Source: Harmothoe impar
Lineage: Eukaryota; Annelida; Polychaeta; Phyllodocida; Polynoidae
Assembly (NCBI GenBank): GCA_947462335.1
Contig: OX381717.1
Span: 21,319,166 to 21,383,165 of the forward strand
Direction: 5' to 3'
Length of the DNA: 64,000 nt
Shown here: positions 10,380 through 20,289 of the stretch, piece after piece
Numbering within the stretch: the first letter of the stretch is position 1
Layout: each line of letters begins with the position of its first letter
Made by a program: the position numbers and the translations under genes
Notes under the pieces: generated by a model
What the model was told of the DNA's origin: nothing
What the model saw: only the letters and a program-made list of their open reading frames with translations
Databases searched by the model: none

Positions 10380-10730
10380 CTTTGACAACCCTTACCCTTG
10401 GTGAGGGGGATTTTGGTCAGAAGTGACCCTTGGTGAGGGGGATTTTGGTCAAAAGTGACCCTTGCTGAGGGGGATTTTGGACAAAAGTGCCTAGGTTTTA
10501 GCAATTTTCCCAGAGGAGTCGGCCTTGGTGTAAGAATTTTGGTCAAAAGTGACCCTTGTGCAAGGAATTTTGGCAAAATGTGACCCTTTTTGGTGGGATT
10601 ATGTTGAAATCCTCGAAAAGAGACCCTTGGTGAGGGGGATTTTGGTGAAAATTGACCCCTTGGTGAGGGGGATTTTGGTGAAAAGCAGACCCTTGGTGAG
10701 GGGGATTTTGCTCAAAAAGTGCCCTTCCCA
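10380..10730 (+). repeat. ~30-bp minisatellite (CCCTTGGTGAGGGGGATTTTGG)
   Basis: About ten units of ACCCTTGGTGAGGGG followed by GATTTTGGTCAAAAGTG, with flanks CGGGTGTGCGGCTGG and CAGCCGCACACCTGTG that are themselves inverted. It may be the interior of a hairpin element (10340-10770) bounded by G and C runs. Confidence 0.8.
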
Positions 10731-10985
10731 GCCGCACACCTGTGTATACAAAATATATGAAGTGCCCCCCCCCCCCCGGGATTAGACCCTAGTCCGACAC
10801 ATCTGGCGCTACTGCGCCAGACTGCAGCTACATAGAGATCCTATAGTGAGAGTAAAAAGGGTGTTTTTCTCATATATATAGGCCTACTCACTGTCAGTCC
10901 CTCAAAATAGTCAATCATGTTCCCCAAAAGGTACTTCACATGTCCAGCACACTAATACTGCTGCAAACATGTCAATGTTAGTGTA

Positions 10986-12302
10986 GGGGAAGATGGGGGA
11001 ATACGGGACACCTAAGGGTTTTCATGCAAATTCTGCCTTTCTGGTGACCATAAGCAAAATATTTTTTTACCTACGTTTTAAGCATTCCTCTTTTATATTT
11101 AACTGTGTTGAAGAAAAATGTCCCCAAACTCCCTAAGGTACAATGGTTGTAGTCAATAATTTCAAAGATTTTGTGACCCATATTACCCCATGGTGGGGTA
11201 AAACGGGTCGCCATTGTGGGGTAAGACGGAACGGAATAGGAATCGTCAGTGGAAATGGCCAAATATCTTGCATGCATGGGTGGAATTCTTTGAATGAGAA
11301 GCCTTTGAGGTACCTTAACAAAATATATGATGATTTAAACTGTCCCAAAACATTATAAAGATACTTTGTTACCTCAATGAGCCCTATATGCCTATTCTTG
11401 TTGAGAGAATTTGTCAAAATATTAAACAATTAGCAAAATTTGGCAAAAATGGAGTGTTTACATCGTTTCCATGGTCACCAGGATGTCATGATATACCCTA
11501 AACCCTATCTATTAGATGAGGCTTCTCTATAGTTTTAATTCAAGCTATTTTGTGACCATTTATGTTGAGATGCACACTAGAAAAAGCAAAAATTGTGAAT
11601 TGTCTTTGATGTTCAAATTGACCCTGAAATCTCTTGTATTTTCATGCCGCCATTTTGGAAAATGGCCGCCACACTAAGCATGACCATATGCAAATTTAAA
11701 ACATGAAAAATATCTCACAAAGAACTAAGTTTATTTAGATATCTTGAATAAAAGTAGTTTCTGCAAAGGCACCCTTTCATGTGGAAGTTTTGAATAAGAT
11801 AAATAGCTTAACATTTTTGTAGAAAAAATATATACAAATTGCCATAGGGATTGCCTTTGACCCGTATTACCCTACCAAAAAAAGAGGTTGGGGTAATACG
11901 GGACACCACACAAATAGTGGTGTCAATTCCTAGACACTTCACAGAAAATAGCCAAACCATATTTAATTTTATAAGCTATTGGGTGTTTTATCCTGAAACC
12001 AGAAAAAATATTACCATTTTGCTCAAACTAGGGGCTTACATAAATAATGATGTGTCTAATAATGTTTTACTTATCCAGATGTCAGCCCTCAATAATCCAG
12101 ACATTCAATTTTATTTTCCGCGTATAATTCAAATAATAATTCCTCTAACAACATAATAAATGCTGCAATATTTATGATCTGATGCCTACCTTTTATCATA
12201 AAACAAAAACTGAGTTCTTACTGTTACCTTTCAGTAAGAAATATCAGTCTGAAGTGAGAGTGTCCCTTATTACCCCATGGCCCTTATTACCCCATCTTCC
12301 CC
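10986..12302. mobile_element. TA-flanked TIR element E2, about 1.3 kb, no transposase
   Basis: Ends are TA/GGGGAAGATGGGG...CCCCATCTTCCCC/TA. Near each end and at two internal places (11179-11235, 11859-11910) there are paired or inverted copies of a GGGTAATACGGGACAC-like motif. There is no frame longer than about 100 codons and none resembles a transposase, so it is non-autonomous. Confidence 0.75.
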
Positions 12303-12383
12303 TATGTCACACATTTTGATATCAACTGGGGGTATAGATGGGGGGGTCCCCATGTCGCATGTCGATTTTAAGAACAGCTCATG

Positions 12384-12472
12384 TCCGGAGGGGCGTACAA
12401 AAAGTTTCGCCCCTCCGCAGCAAAATCTCACCACCATCCCCTGTAATTAATAAATGAACTCTCCCTAATGGT
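12384..12472. mobile_element. Partial copy of the GGGAGTGTTCATTTATTA MITE
   Basis: Only the right end remains (GGGGCGTACAAAAAG to TAATAAATGAACTCTCCCTAA), fused to a CATGTCGATTTTAAG repeat on its left. Confidence 0.75.
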
Positions 12473-12547
12473 ACCAAATTAAGGGGGAACCCTCGATAAT
12501 GACCACTCCCTATTTCACAGTGGTAGGGTTAGTGTAGGCTTACTTAC

Positions 12548-12712
12548 AGTTGACAGTGAGGGTTACTTTGGTCGTCAGAGGTTCCACAGTGGCCTTATTG
12601 GAAGCGTTACATCTGTACTCTGCAAGGTTGTCCTCCCGGAATAAAGTCACCGCGATACGGCTACTGACAATCCGCTGGAATGTATTTGTCACACTCTCTA
12701 TCTCTTTGTCTC
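12548..12712 (-). CDS. Nephrin-like gene, coding exon 12 (Ig domain 5, second half)
   Basis: A 165-nt exon (phase 1 to 1) with acceptor CATTTTCAG and donor GTAAGT. It encodes DKEIESVTNTFQRIVSSRI, AVTLFREDNLAEYRCNASNK and VTLTVN. The YRC tyrosine corner holds the second Ig5 cysteine, and NAS is a potential glycosylation site. It follows directly on the intronic minisatellite. Confidence 0.83.
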
Positions 12713-12796
12713 CTGAAAATGAAGTGAATCTTAATTAGTCTAAGTTTCCATATAGGCCTAATAGACTCTTATACAATCAACCATGGATAATCAACA

Positions 12797-13634
12797 AGCT
12801 GACCTTATATTGACTTTACCTTTACACCAGCTGACCTAGTGTATACCCTACTTTTCCACCAGCTGACCTTATATTGACTTTACCTTTACACCAGCTGACC
12901 TAGTGTATACCCTACTTTTCCACCAGCTGACCTTATATTGACTTACCTTTACACCAGCTGACCTAGTGTATACCCTACTTTTCCACCAGCTGACCTTGTG
13001 TTGACCTTACCTTTCCACCAGCTGACCTTGTATTGACCTTATCTTTCCACCAGCTGACCTTGTATTGACGTTCTCTTTCCACCAGCTGACCTTGTACTGA
13101 CCTTACCTTTCCACCAGCTGACCTTGTATTGACCTTACCTTTCCACCAGCTGACCTTGTATTGACTTTACCTTTTCACCAGCTGACCTTGTATTAACCTT
13201 CCCTTTCCACCGGCTGACCTTGTATTGACCGTACCTTTCCACCAGCTGACCTTGTATTGACCTTACATTTCCAACAGCTGACCTTGTATTGACCTTACCT
13301 TTCCACCAGCTGACCTTGTATTGACCCTATCTTTCCACCAGCTGACCTTGTGTTGACCTTACCTTTCCACCAGCAGACCTTGTATTGACCTTACCTTTCC
13401 ACCAGCTGACCTTTTATTGACCCTACCTTTCCACCAGCTGACCTTGTATTGACCTTACCTTTCCACCAGCTGACCTTGTATTGACCCTATCTTTCCACCA
13501 GCTGACCTTGTATTGACCTTACCTTTCCACCAGCTGACCTTGTGTTGACCTTACCTTTCCACCAGCTGACCTTGTATTGACCCTATCTTTCTACCAGCTG
13601 ACCTTGTATTGACCTTACCTTTCCACCAGCTGAC
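12797..13634 (-). repeat. 32-bp minisatellite derived from the exon 11 splice donor
   Basis: About 27 tandem units, counting the exonic founder. Plus-strand unit: CTTGTATTGACCTTACC then TTTCCACCAGCTGAC. On the coding strand each unit reads GTCAGCTGGTGGAAAG followed by GTAAGGTCAATACAAG, i.e. the last 16 exon bases plus the first 16 intron bases. The left end (12797-12995) is organised as a ~66-bp higher-order unit, three times, with TTTACACC and CTAGTGTATACC variants. It fills almost all of intron 11. Confidence 0.95.
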
Positions 13635-13741
13635 CTCTGCGAGTGGGTTGCCTCCCTGGGCCGTACACACAAGGGACAGAACGCTCTCTGCTTCAACTTC
13701 TCGCCCATCATACCCTGAGATCACCGGGGGGTCTGGGGGAT
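13619..13741 (-). CDS. Nephrin-like gene, coding exon 11 (Ig domain 5, first half)
   Basis: A 123-nt exon (phase 1 to 1) with acceptor CCACTGGCAG and donor GGAAAG/GTAAGG. It encodes PPDPPVISGYDGREVEAESV, the first Ig5 cysteine (LSLVCTAQGGNP) and EVSWWKG. Its last 16 nt and the splice donor are the founder unit of a minisatellite of about 27 copies that fills the intron next to it. I placed the donor at the first copy because it joins exon 12 in phase, whereas extending further changes the frame or meets a stop. Confidence 0.83.
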
Positions 13742-14169
13742 CTGCCAGTGGGAGAAAATCACAAATTATATTATCACTTATATAATAATTAGCATCACTC
13801 AAATGATCACCAGGGCTTCCACTGGAGCCACATGGAAGAAATGTTCTATGTGGGTGTGCTTGGATCACCCTTTTTGACTGGTTGCTCTATATATTTTTGT
13901 AATGAAGACTGAATGATGTATTCAAGAAGGTGGGCAGCCAAGCAGAAAAGATGAGCATTGATCCCTCATAAAGAATGTTCTTAAGCAAACTGATCTTAAA
14001 TATAATCACACATAATACATTAATGCTGTTTCTGGGTTTTAATGGATCTAACCATTTATAAAAGGTTGCCGGACATCTTGGCTAATCATATTTTCTAGAA
14101 TATATCAACGCCTTTATTTTCATAGAGTCAATGGCAATATTGGCTGAGGTAAAGATAAAATATACTCAC

Positions 14170-14305
14170 ACATAATAGAGAGACTGATTGAGCTGGTGGC
14201 CATCTTGGCGAGCTTCTCGTTGACCCCGTTACATGTGTACAGGATCTCGTCTGTGTGCTTGTCGGTCAGTGGCACAGTGATGTTTGACGTTGTCGTAAAA
14301 CCTCC
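14170..14305 (-). CDS. Nephrin-like gene, coding exon 10 (Ig domain 4, second half)
   Basis: A 136-nt exon (phase 0 to 1) with acceptor TTCTTCTCTACCAG and donor GTGAGT. It encodes GGFTTTSNITVPLTDKHTDE, then the second Ig4 cysteine in LYTCNGVNEKLAK and a serine-rich G strand. NIT is a potential N-glycosylation site. Confidence 0.82.
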
Positions 14306-14530
14306 CTGGTAGAGAAGAATAACATTATGGTGTTTGTTTTTGTTTTTTAAGTGCTTTAATTTTGAGAGGTGTTTCAGCTAATGTTCATATGGCTCAAATT
14401 CAAGCACTTCTTAATAATATTATAGGCTTTAAAGTTCTATATCTAATAGCTGCTTAAGCCTTTTTCTCAGGTGTATATGTGTAGGTATGTTACGATGATC
14501 TATATACTTAGCATGAGATATTAAGGAATA

Positions 14531-16097
14531 GGGTTGATTCAGGTAAAGTGGGACATCAGGCAAAGTGGGACAATTAACATTAAGGCCATTTTTAGAGGTT
14601 ATTTTCTTTCCTGGGTGTCAAATTTTATTTTTTTCTTAGAAATATATGTTTGACCCCTCTTAACTGTACCTATCTCACCAAAGTTTAGAGGTAATTACAC
14701 CTTCTAAATTTCAACATGATATGGGTGGTGAGCTTTTGCCGCTATAAATTCGGAAGTACATAAGAAATAGTGCAATTATTTGTTAGTAGTGGTACTAAGA
14801 ATGATAACATGATATTTCAAAATGTATGGATATATTAGATACATATATTGTTTCTTTACATCCTGATATTTTCTTATAAGTCAGATATTGAAACGAAGTA
14901 CACTGAGACCTTAAATGCAAGTGTCCCACTTTAGCTGAAGGTGTTAGGTAAAGTGGGACAGGCAGATTCAGGTTAAGTGGGACACTATATTAATCCCCTT
15001 TCTCAGAGTAGCATTACCCAATATGCCTATATTTTGATTTATAATGAGAAGAAATATCATAGCATATATCATTAAAATACTTAGTTGTGTAAATGATACT
15101 AAATTATTAAGTATAACAGCCAGAATAGGGCTTTGTTCATGCTCCAGATTGTGGTTTATCTAGTGACCTAACTCATGATCAATATTGAGATGAGCGAACC
15201 ATTGGCTTCCATTAGCGAACCATTGACTTCCATCATAATTTTGATGATTATTGTCAGATTACTTACCTTTAATGATTTTTAATCATACATTCTGATGTTG
15301 AATGGTAAAATATGTAGCAAATTCATTTAGAATTGGTATTTGATATATATTGGGGCTAAAAGCATAGAAATCATTAACCAATACTACTTTCTTACAATTT
15401 ATAGAAATTATTGCCATTTACAGTTATTCATAGTGATTAATATGCCGCTGAAATGCTCCAGGATTACTACCTCATGAACAAAACATTTAATTTCAGATGC
15501 TTACAATTAAGAGTATGAGCTATATAATTGTGCATAACATTATTTAGCACTTTGTAAAAATAATTTGAGGATAGAGATTCAGTTAAGTACAAATATGTTG
15601 TTGTGTGACATAATGCAGTGCAGCTAGCCCACAGTTAGGCCCGCATGCACAGTATTTTGGCAGTTTTACATTTAAACTCTATGTACTTGATTCATCCTGT
15701 ACGACCCCTACTTAAATTTCCCTAATGTTTTTGATGTCGTGCATCAAAATATATATCTCTCCTTCAAAAATTGACATTTACCATTTTTGTCATATGGATT
15801 ATAAAGCATGGGGGTCGATTCTTATCAATTGTCCCACTTTACATGAAGCAAGTGTCCCACTTTACCAAAAATACAAGTAAAGTGGGACACTTCAATTTTG
15901 AAATGGCATCTCTAAGAAATGGGCTATTTAGGCCACATTGGTTAAGGTATTTCATATGTTTTTTATATTTTGGTTTAAAGGAATAAATACTGAACCTATT
16001 TGATGTGTTTGACATTTTCTATGATTCGTACCAAATGTGTGAATGGTACATAAAGTCAGAGTATGGCTTAGGTGTCCCACTTTACCTGAATCAACCC
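14531..16097. mobile_element. TA-flanked TIR element E1, about 1.57 kb, no transposase
   Basis: A perfect terminal inverted repeat of about 28 bp (starting GGGTTGATTCAGGTAAAGTG on the left) is flanked by TA on both sides. Copies of GTAAAGTGGGACA in both orientations recur at 14555-14570, 14925-14985 and 15829-15893. The interior is AT-rich and has no recognisable coding sequence. It sits in the intron between exons 9 and 10. Confidence 0.82.
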
Positions 16098-16211
16098 TAT
16101 GCATAGGGATATGCACCTTTTATCCTAATAAAATAAAGGGCGCATATCCCTTCTGATATGTAGAAACTCTGCATAAAGCTGATCAATGGTCATCCCACAT
16201 ATAGAATAAGT

Positions 16212-16575
16212 AAGGCCACTCAAAAAAAAAAGTTGTTTCTCATCACCGCGCGCATCATGAAAATCATGATATGGGGATTTTTGATTTTTGATGAAAAATT
16301 CGTTGAAAAATGGACAAATATAGGCATATTTGGTATAAAATTAAAGCTTATAATGTCAGTAATGCATACAGCTAGGAATAACTTGCATTTTAACAACTTT
16401 TGCGGATCAATAAACTCTTAACTACCAAAATGTGAAAACCGCGCGCAAAAACTCTTAATTTTCCTGTATATTTCAGCTCACAGTAAAAAAAATAAAAAAT
16501 TAAAATAAAAAACGCCCTCGTCACATTTTTCACTGCCGGGTGATGAGAAACAACTTTTTTTTTTTGAGTGGCCTA
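16212..16575. mobile_element. MITE (AGGCCACTCAAAAA family)
   Basis: AAGGCCACTCAAAAAAAAAA and TTTTTTTTTTGAGTGGCCTA, followed inside by TTGTTTCTCATCACC / GGTGATGAGAAACAA, give a TIR of about 35 bp around an AT-rich interior. Confidence 0.85.
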
Positions 16576-16755
16576 ATGAGCTGATATTGGTGGCATACCA
16601 CATACACACCACTGTTGGGTATTGAGTTGATTACAGTTATTCAAAATATGGTATACATTATCAATTGTACAGTTGATATATATGACTCCCCTATTTTAAA
16701 CTGATAAAAGCAATTTAAGGTATTTGAGGGATTGCACTATAGTACTGAAACCTAC

Positions 16756-16922
16756 CTGAGGTGAGACCGCGATATCTTGTATGTCGTTGTCTATCGTCTT
16801 GCCTTGCACGGACCATGTGATCTTGGCGGCCGGGTTACTGATGTCTGAGGCGCACATCAAGGTGATGGTCTCTCCCACCTTAGCGTTGGAATCGCCGAGG
16901 ATTGTCATCTTCTCAGGGCCAA
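16756..16922 (-). CDS. Nephrin-like gene, coding exon 9 (Ig domain 4, first half)
   Basis: This 167-nt exon runs from phase 1 to phase 0, with acceptor TAAAATTTTGTAG and donor GTAGGT. It encodes GPEKMTILGDSNAKVGETIT, the first Ig4 cysteine in LMCASDISNPAA, and the core tryptophan in ITWSVQGKTID. GP..VTI.G....VG.T..L.C and the SNP motif are recurrent in nephrin and Sns. Confidence 0.87.
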
Positions 16923-17207
16923 CTACAAAATTTTAAATTGTACTTTTATTGTTATTTTCTGAACTGTAAATTATATTAAATAATAGTAAATAATATCAAA
17001 TAAGTATTTTCTTAGAGACAACAAAAAATGATAGTACACTTGCGATTCTGTACTCAGAGCCAAAAGGAATAAGGGGTTACACATCTTACATCCTACCAAG
17101 TAAAACATCCCCTCAAAAGGTTATTTAACAGCTATAGCTCATTCAATGATCCTCTGGTGAAGAAAACCAGATGTTCTAGAGGAAAGACAAAAGTTAAAAA
17201 CCTGGGT

Positions 17208-17463
17208 GCTGTTTCTCCACAAATTTGTGGACGTCCACAAAGTTGCGGACGTCTATAAATTTGCAGAATACACATTCCATAAATTTGTTGAGCTCCGCAA
17301 ATATATACAGAGATCCATATTTGTATGTATTAGTACCAAAAAAATATTTTATTCATCACTTTTATTTTCTCCACAAATCTATGGAATGTGTATTCCACAT
17401 AATTATTTGCGGATGCCAGCAAGTGATTTGAGGTCCGCAAATTTGTGGAGAAACAGCACCCAG
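17208..17463. mobile_element. Foldback element (GTGCTGTTTCTCCACAAA family)
   Basis: GGGTGCTGTTTCTCCACAAA and its exact complement bound about 255 bp built of repeated TTTGCGGACGTCCGCAAAT-like palindromes. Located in the intron between exons 8 and 9. Confidence 0.88.
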
Positions 17464-17595
17464 ATGTCTGTTTTGTTTTGGGTAGTTGCAAATGTTTAAC
17501 TGGTTTTCATGTCAATTAGTTTCTCTTGATATGAAATAAAAGCCTGATCTTGGAGTAGAATAAACGGCTAAATTAAGTTATATATATATGCTTAC

Positions 17596-17692
17596 ACTCC
17601 ACAATGAGCTTGACCTCCGTCGTCAGTGGGGCTGCTGTAACCCGGTTCTTGGCCTCACACCGGTAAACGGCATTGTTGTCATTTGGCTGTAC
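17596..17692 (-). CDS. Nephrin-like gene, coding exon 8 (Ig domain 3, end)
   Basis: A 97-nt exon (phase 0 to 1) with acceptor TCTGACAG and donor GTAAGC. It encodes VQPNDNNAVYRCEAKNRV, with the second Ig3 cysteine in the tyrosine corner YRC, and ends with the G strand TEVKLIVE. The intron edge of this exon has been tandemly duplicated (see findings), leaving a decayed second acceptor copy near 17795. Confidence 0.78.
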
Positions 17693-17890
17693 CTGTCAGA
17701 TATAATTATACATGTTCAATTAAAAGTGTGCTATTTTGGAATATGCTATTTTGGAATGATTTATAATCTCTCTATATATATATTGGCTGTACCTATCAGA
17801 TATAATGAATAAATGTTCAATTAAAAGTGTGCTATTTTGGAATATGCTATTTTGGAATAATTTATAATCTTTCTCTCTATATATATGTGA
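17690..17890. repeat. ~107-bp tandem duplication at the exon 8 acceptor
   Basis: TTGGCTGTACCTGTCAGATA at about 17684 recurs as TTGGCTGTACCTATCAGATA at about 17788, followed in both by TGTTCAATTAAAAGTGTGC and TATTTTGGAAT pairs. The copy includes a few exon 8 bases and its splice acceptor. Confidence 0.88.
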
Positions 17891-18158
17891 TCAGAACTAT
17901 GGTTTATCTAAAGCTATATATTGTCTAGAGTGTTGTTTCTATGTTAGCCTGCTCCCTGTGCTACAGGCTCCACACCTAGGAGCTGGAAATTAAGCCTGTA
18001 TTCAGTCAATGCATACTTTTCAACTCATTCTATGAATATAGCTCTATGATATAAATGTTGGACACAAGTATTTATTAATATTAGACTTTACAATGGTTCA
18101 TATCCAGTCATGGAGCCTTATCTATGTGTTTGTAGAAGGAACATAAGGATTACGTTAC

Positions 18159-18242
18159 CGTCATGTAGAGATCATTTTCAGCCACACCGTCTCCCGTCTT
18201 GTAACTCAGATCCAGCTCCTTGCCGTTCTTGTACCAATGTAC
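18159..18242 (-). CDS. Nephrin-like gene, coding exon 7 (Ig domain 3, middle)
   Basis: An 84-nt symmetric exon (phase 0 to 0), with acceptor CTAATATTGCAG and donor GTAACG. It encodes VHWYKNGKELDLSYKTGDG and VAENDLYMT, the C to E strands of Ig3 including the core tryptophan. Skipping it would keep the frame but remove the domain core. Confidence 0.78.
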
Positions 18243-18307
18243 CTGCAATATTAGAGGTAAATCTTTTTTACAATCATATACTAGTGATGTTGTGGTCATA
18301 CATGTAC

Positions 18308-18543
18308 TGGGTGCTTTTTCTCCACAAATTTGCGGACCTTCATAACTTTATGGACAAATTTGCGGAATACACATTCCATAAATTTGTGGAATAATGAATA
18401 CAAATCTTGGTACTTAAGCATACAAATACAGATCTCCATATATATTTGCGGACCTCCACAAATTTATGGAATGTGCATTCGGCAAATTTGTGGATGTCCA
18501 TAAATTTATGGAGGTCTGCAAATTTGTGGAGAAACGGCACCCT
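18308..18543. mobile_element. Foldback element, second copy
   Basis: GGGTGCTTTTTCTCC to GGAGAAACGGCACCC with the same ATTTGTGGA / GCAAATTTG palindromic interior. Located between exons 6 and 7. Confidence 0.85.
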
Positions 18544-18920
18544 GAGGGCAAGGACAGGAAATGCATAAATAAATATATAGACAATGCAGATGATAACTAA
18601 AATACTCTGGTGCATACTTTTGGTGTAAGGTTTTCCAAAGCTTTAGGCATAGGGAATCAATATGGTTGATATAATATAGTGTAAAATCTGACTCGCGTAC
18701 TAGCCCCGGCTTCTACGGAAGTCAGATTGTCAGTGTGGCTTAGAGGATCATCCCAAAGTCTAGTTGCAGCTAATATGCGAGATTTTAGGTTTATATATTA
18801 CAATACTAAAGTTGCCATAATGATATCGCTGGTGTAGCTTATTAGATCAGCATAAAGTGTAGGTGTGGCTAATACGGCAGTCAGGCTTAAACATTATTTT
18901 CGGTAGCTATCATAGATTAC

Positions 18921-19030
18921 CCGTGGGGGCGGGTTTCCACCCTTAGCGATGCAGCGTAGATGTAGAGTGACCCCAGTGGTGACAACCTGCCCCGGTTTGT
19001 AGCCCGTGATCTCTGGGGGCTGCGGCGGGT
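18921..19030 (-). CDS. Nephrin-like gene, coding exon 6 (Ig domain 3, first part)
   Basis: This 110-nt exon runs from phase 1 to phase 0, with acceptor TTAATTTTACAG and donor GTAATC. It encodes PPQPPEITGYKPGQVV, then the first cysteine of Ig3 in LHLRCIAKGGNPPPR. The donor falls just before the core tryptophan, so Ig3 is split over three exons, unlike the two-exon domains around it. Confidence 0.8.
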
Positions 19031-19548
19031 CTGTAAAATTAAGAAAATGTTTAAGTTTGTAGAAAGATGTTTAATTTTGTAGTTTATTGATTACATACAC
19101 TCCTTCTTTACATACACTCCAGGCACTGGCTGACTTTCAGGAGAAGGTGGTTTTGGCGACAGTGATGCTCATCATTTTCTGTGTGTAACATTGCATATGG
19201 TAGATAACTAATGTTACCCTAGATGGCTTTGTATCAAAATTATTTCGATTTCCAATATATTCACAATATATAGATTATGGAGATAGTGTTTTGAGTCTGT
19301 GGATCCAGACAAACCTCATGAGAAGAAAAGGGAAGTTAGGATATTACATTTACAAATGTTGATGATCAAAATCTATAGATTACACCCATTAATGGCCTCT
19401 CATTGCAAACACTTAAGATTTAAGCTTTAAGTTCTGAAGTCCTGGAGACAAAAATACTGGGAGAAGCCAGGGGAGAATTTTCGTACACATTTACCATGCT
19501 ACCCTTGGCGGTTTCGGTTAAACCCAATTAAGTACAATATGAACTTAC

Positions 19549-19708
19549 GCATAACAGATAGTTGGACTATAGTCTGCAGGGGGACCCCGGCAGAGGCTGG
19601 GTTAGCGGCATTGCAGCTGAACAAGGCACCATTATCCAAGCGTCCCGGGAACACCTCGATGGTGCTCTCTGCTGTCTTCAACTTCTCATCACTCTCCTGT
19701 ACTAAGTC
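19549..19708 (-). CDS. Nephrin-like gene, coding exon 5 (Ig domain 2, second half)
   Basis: This 160-nt exon runs from phase 0 to phase 1, with acceptor TCCTTCCTTGTCAG and donor GTAAGT. It encodes DLVQESDEKLKTAESTIEVF and then the second Ig2 cysteine in GALFSCNAANPAS, ending with the G strand VQLSV. SCNAxN is typical of the F strand in this family. A T-rich repeat remnant in the neighbouring intron starts about 30 bp upstream of its acceptor. Confidence 0.82.
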
Positions 19709-19737
19709 CTGACAAGGAAGGATAAGTAGGGATGGAT

Positions 19738-20170
19738 TAGTCAGAGATGAGTTGAATAGAATAGAATTGAATCTTTTATTGAACGGTAGCATCTTGCGAC
19801 GCTTTTTTACCGTACAAATCCTTTTACATGTACTTCAATGCTATGCTACTTATACAATCAATGATTCATATTCGGATGTTAATATTCACTGGACAATATA
19901 CTTTGTAATTAGCTTCGTATCAGGCCACCATGTCCCCGGTTTACTCTTATGCACACGCTGTTCAGGATCGATGATTAGCTTGGATCTACTCAGAGAAAAT
20001 ATCAGATTCCATCTTGTTTGTAGAACGGACGCCTCAAGAGTGACGTCATAGTTTAATGATGGAAGTAACATGAACGCTGGTACGCTGGTACCCGATACAC
20101 TATTTTCGCGCGTCGTCAAATACTCAACACACGCTAGCCATTTAGGCTTAATGTTTATGGTACTTGATTC
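19738..20170 (-). repeat. Probable LINE 3' UTR remnant
   Basis: On the minus strand this ends in CAATAAAAGATTCAATTC followed by short TATTC repeats, the style of a CR1-like tail. No coding motif was recognised upstream, so the call rests on the tail alone. It begins about 30 bp from exon 5. Confidence 0.4.
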
Positions 20171-20289
20171 AAGCAATTTCATTATTACTCATAATAGCAA
20201 TTAGCCAGTTAGCAGATGAATACATGTGTGATGACTATATCACATTGTAAATTCACTGGACAAGTCGTCACATGCTGTCAGTATGTATT

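Noticed and set aside
12797..13634. CRISPR array reading of the 32-bp direct repeats
   Set aside because: There are no spacers: the units are contiguous, diverge gradually and derive from the neighbouring exon; the DNA is eukaryotic.
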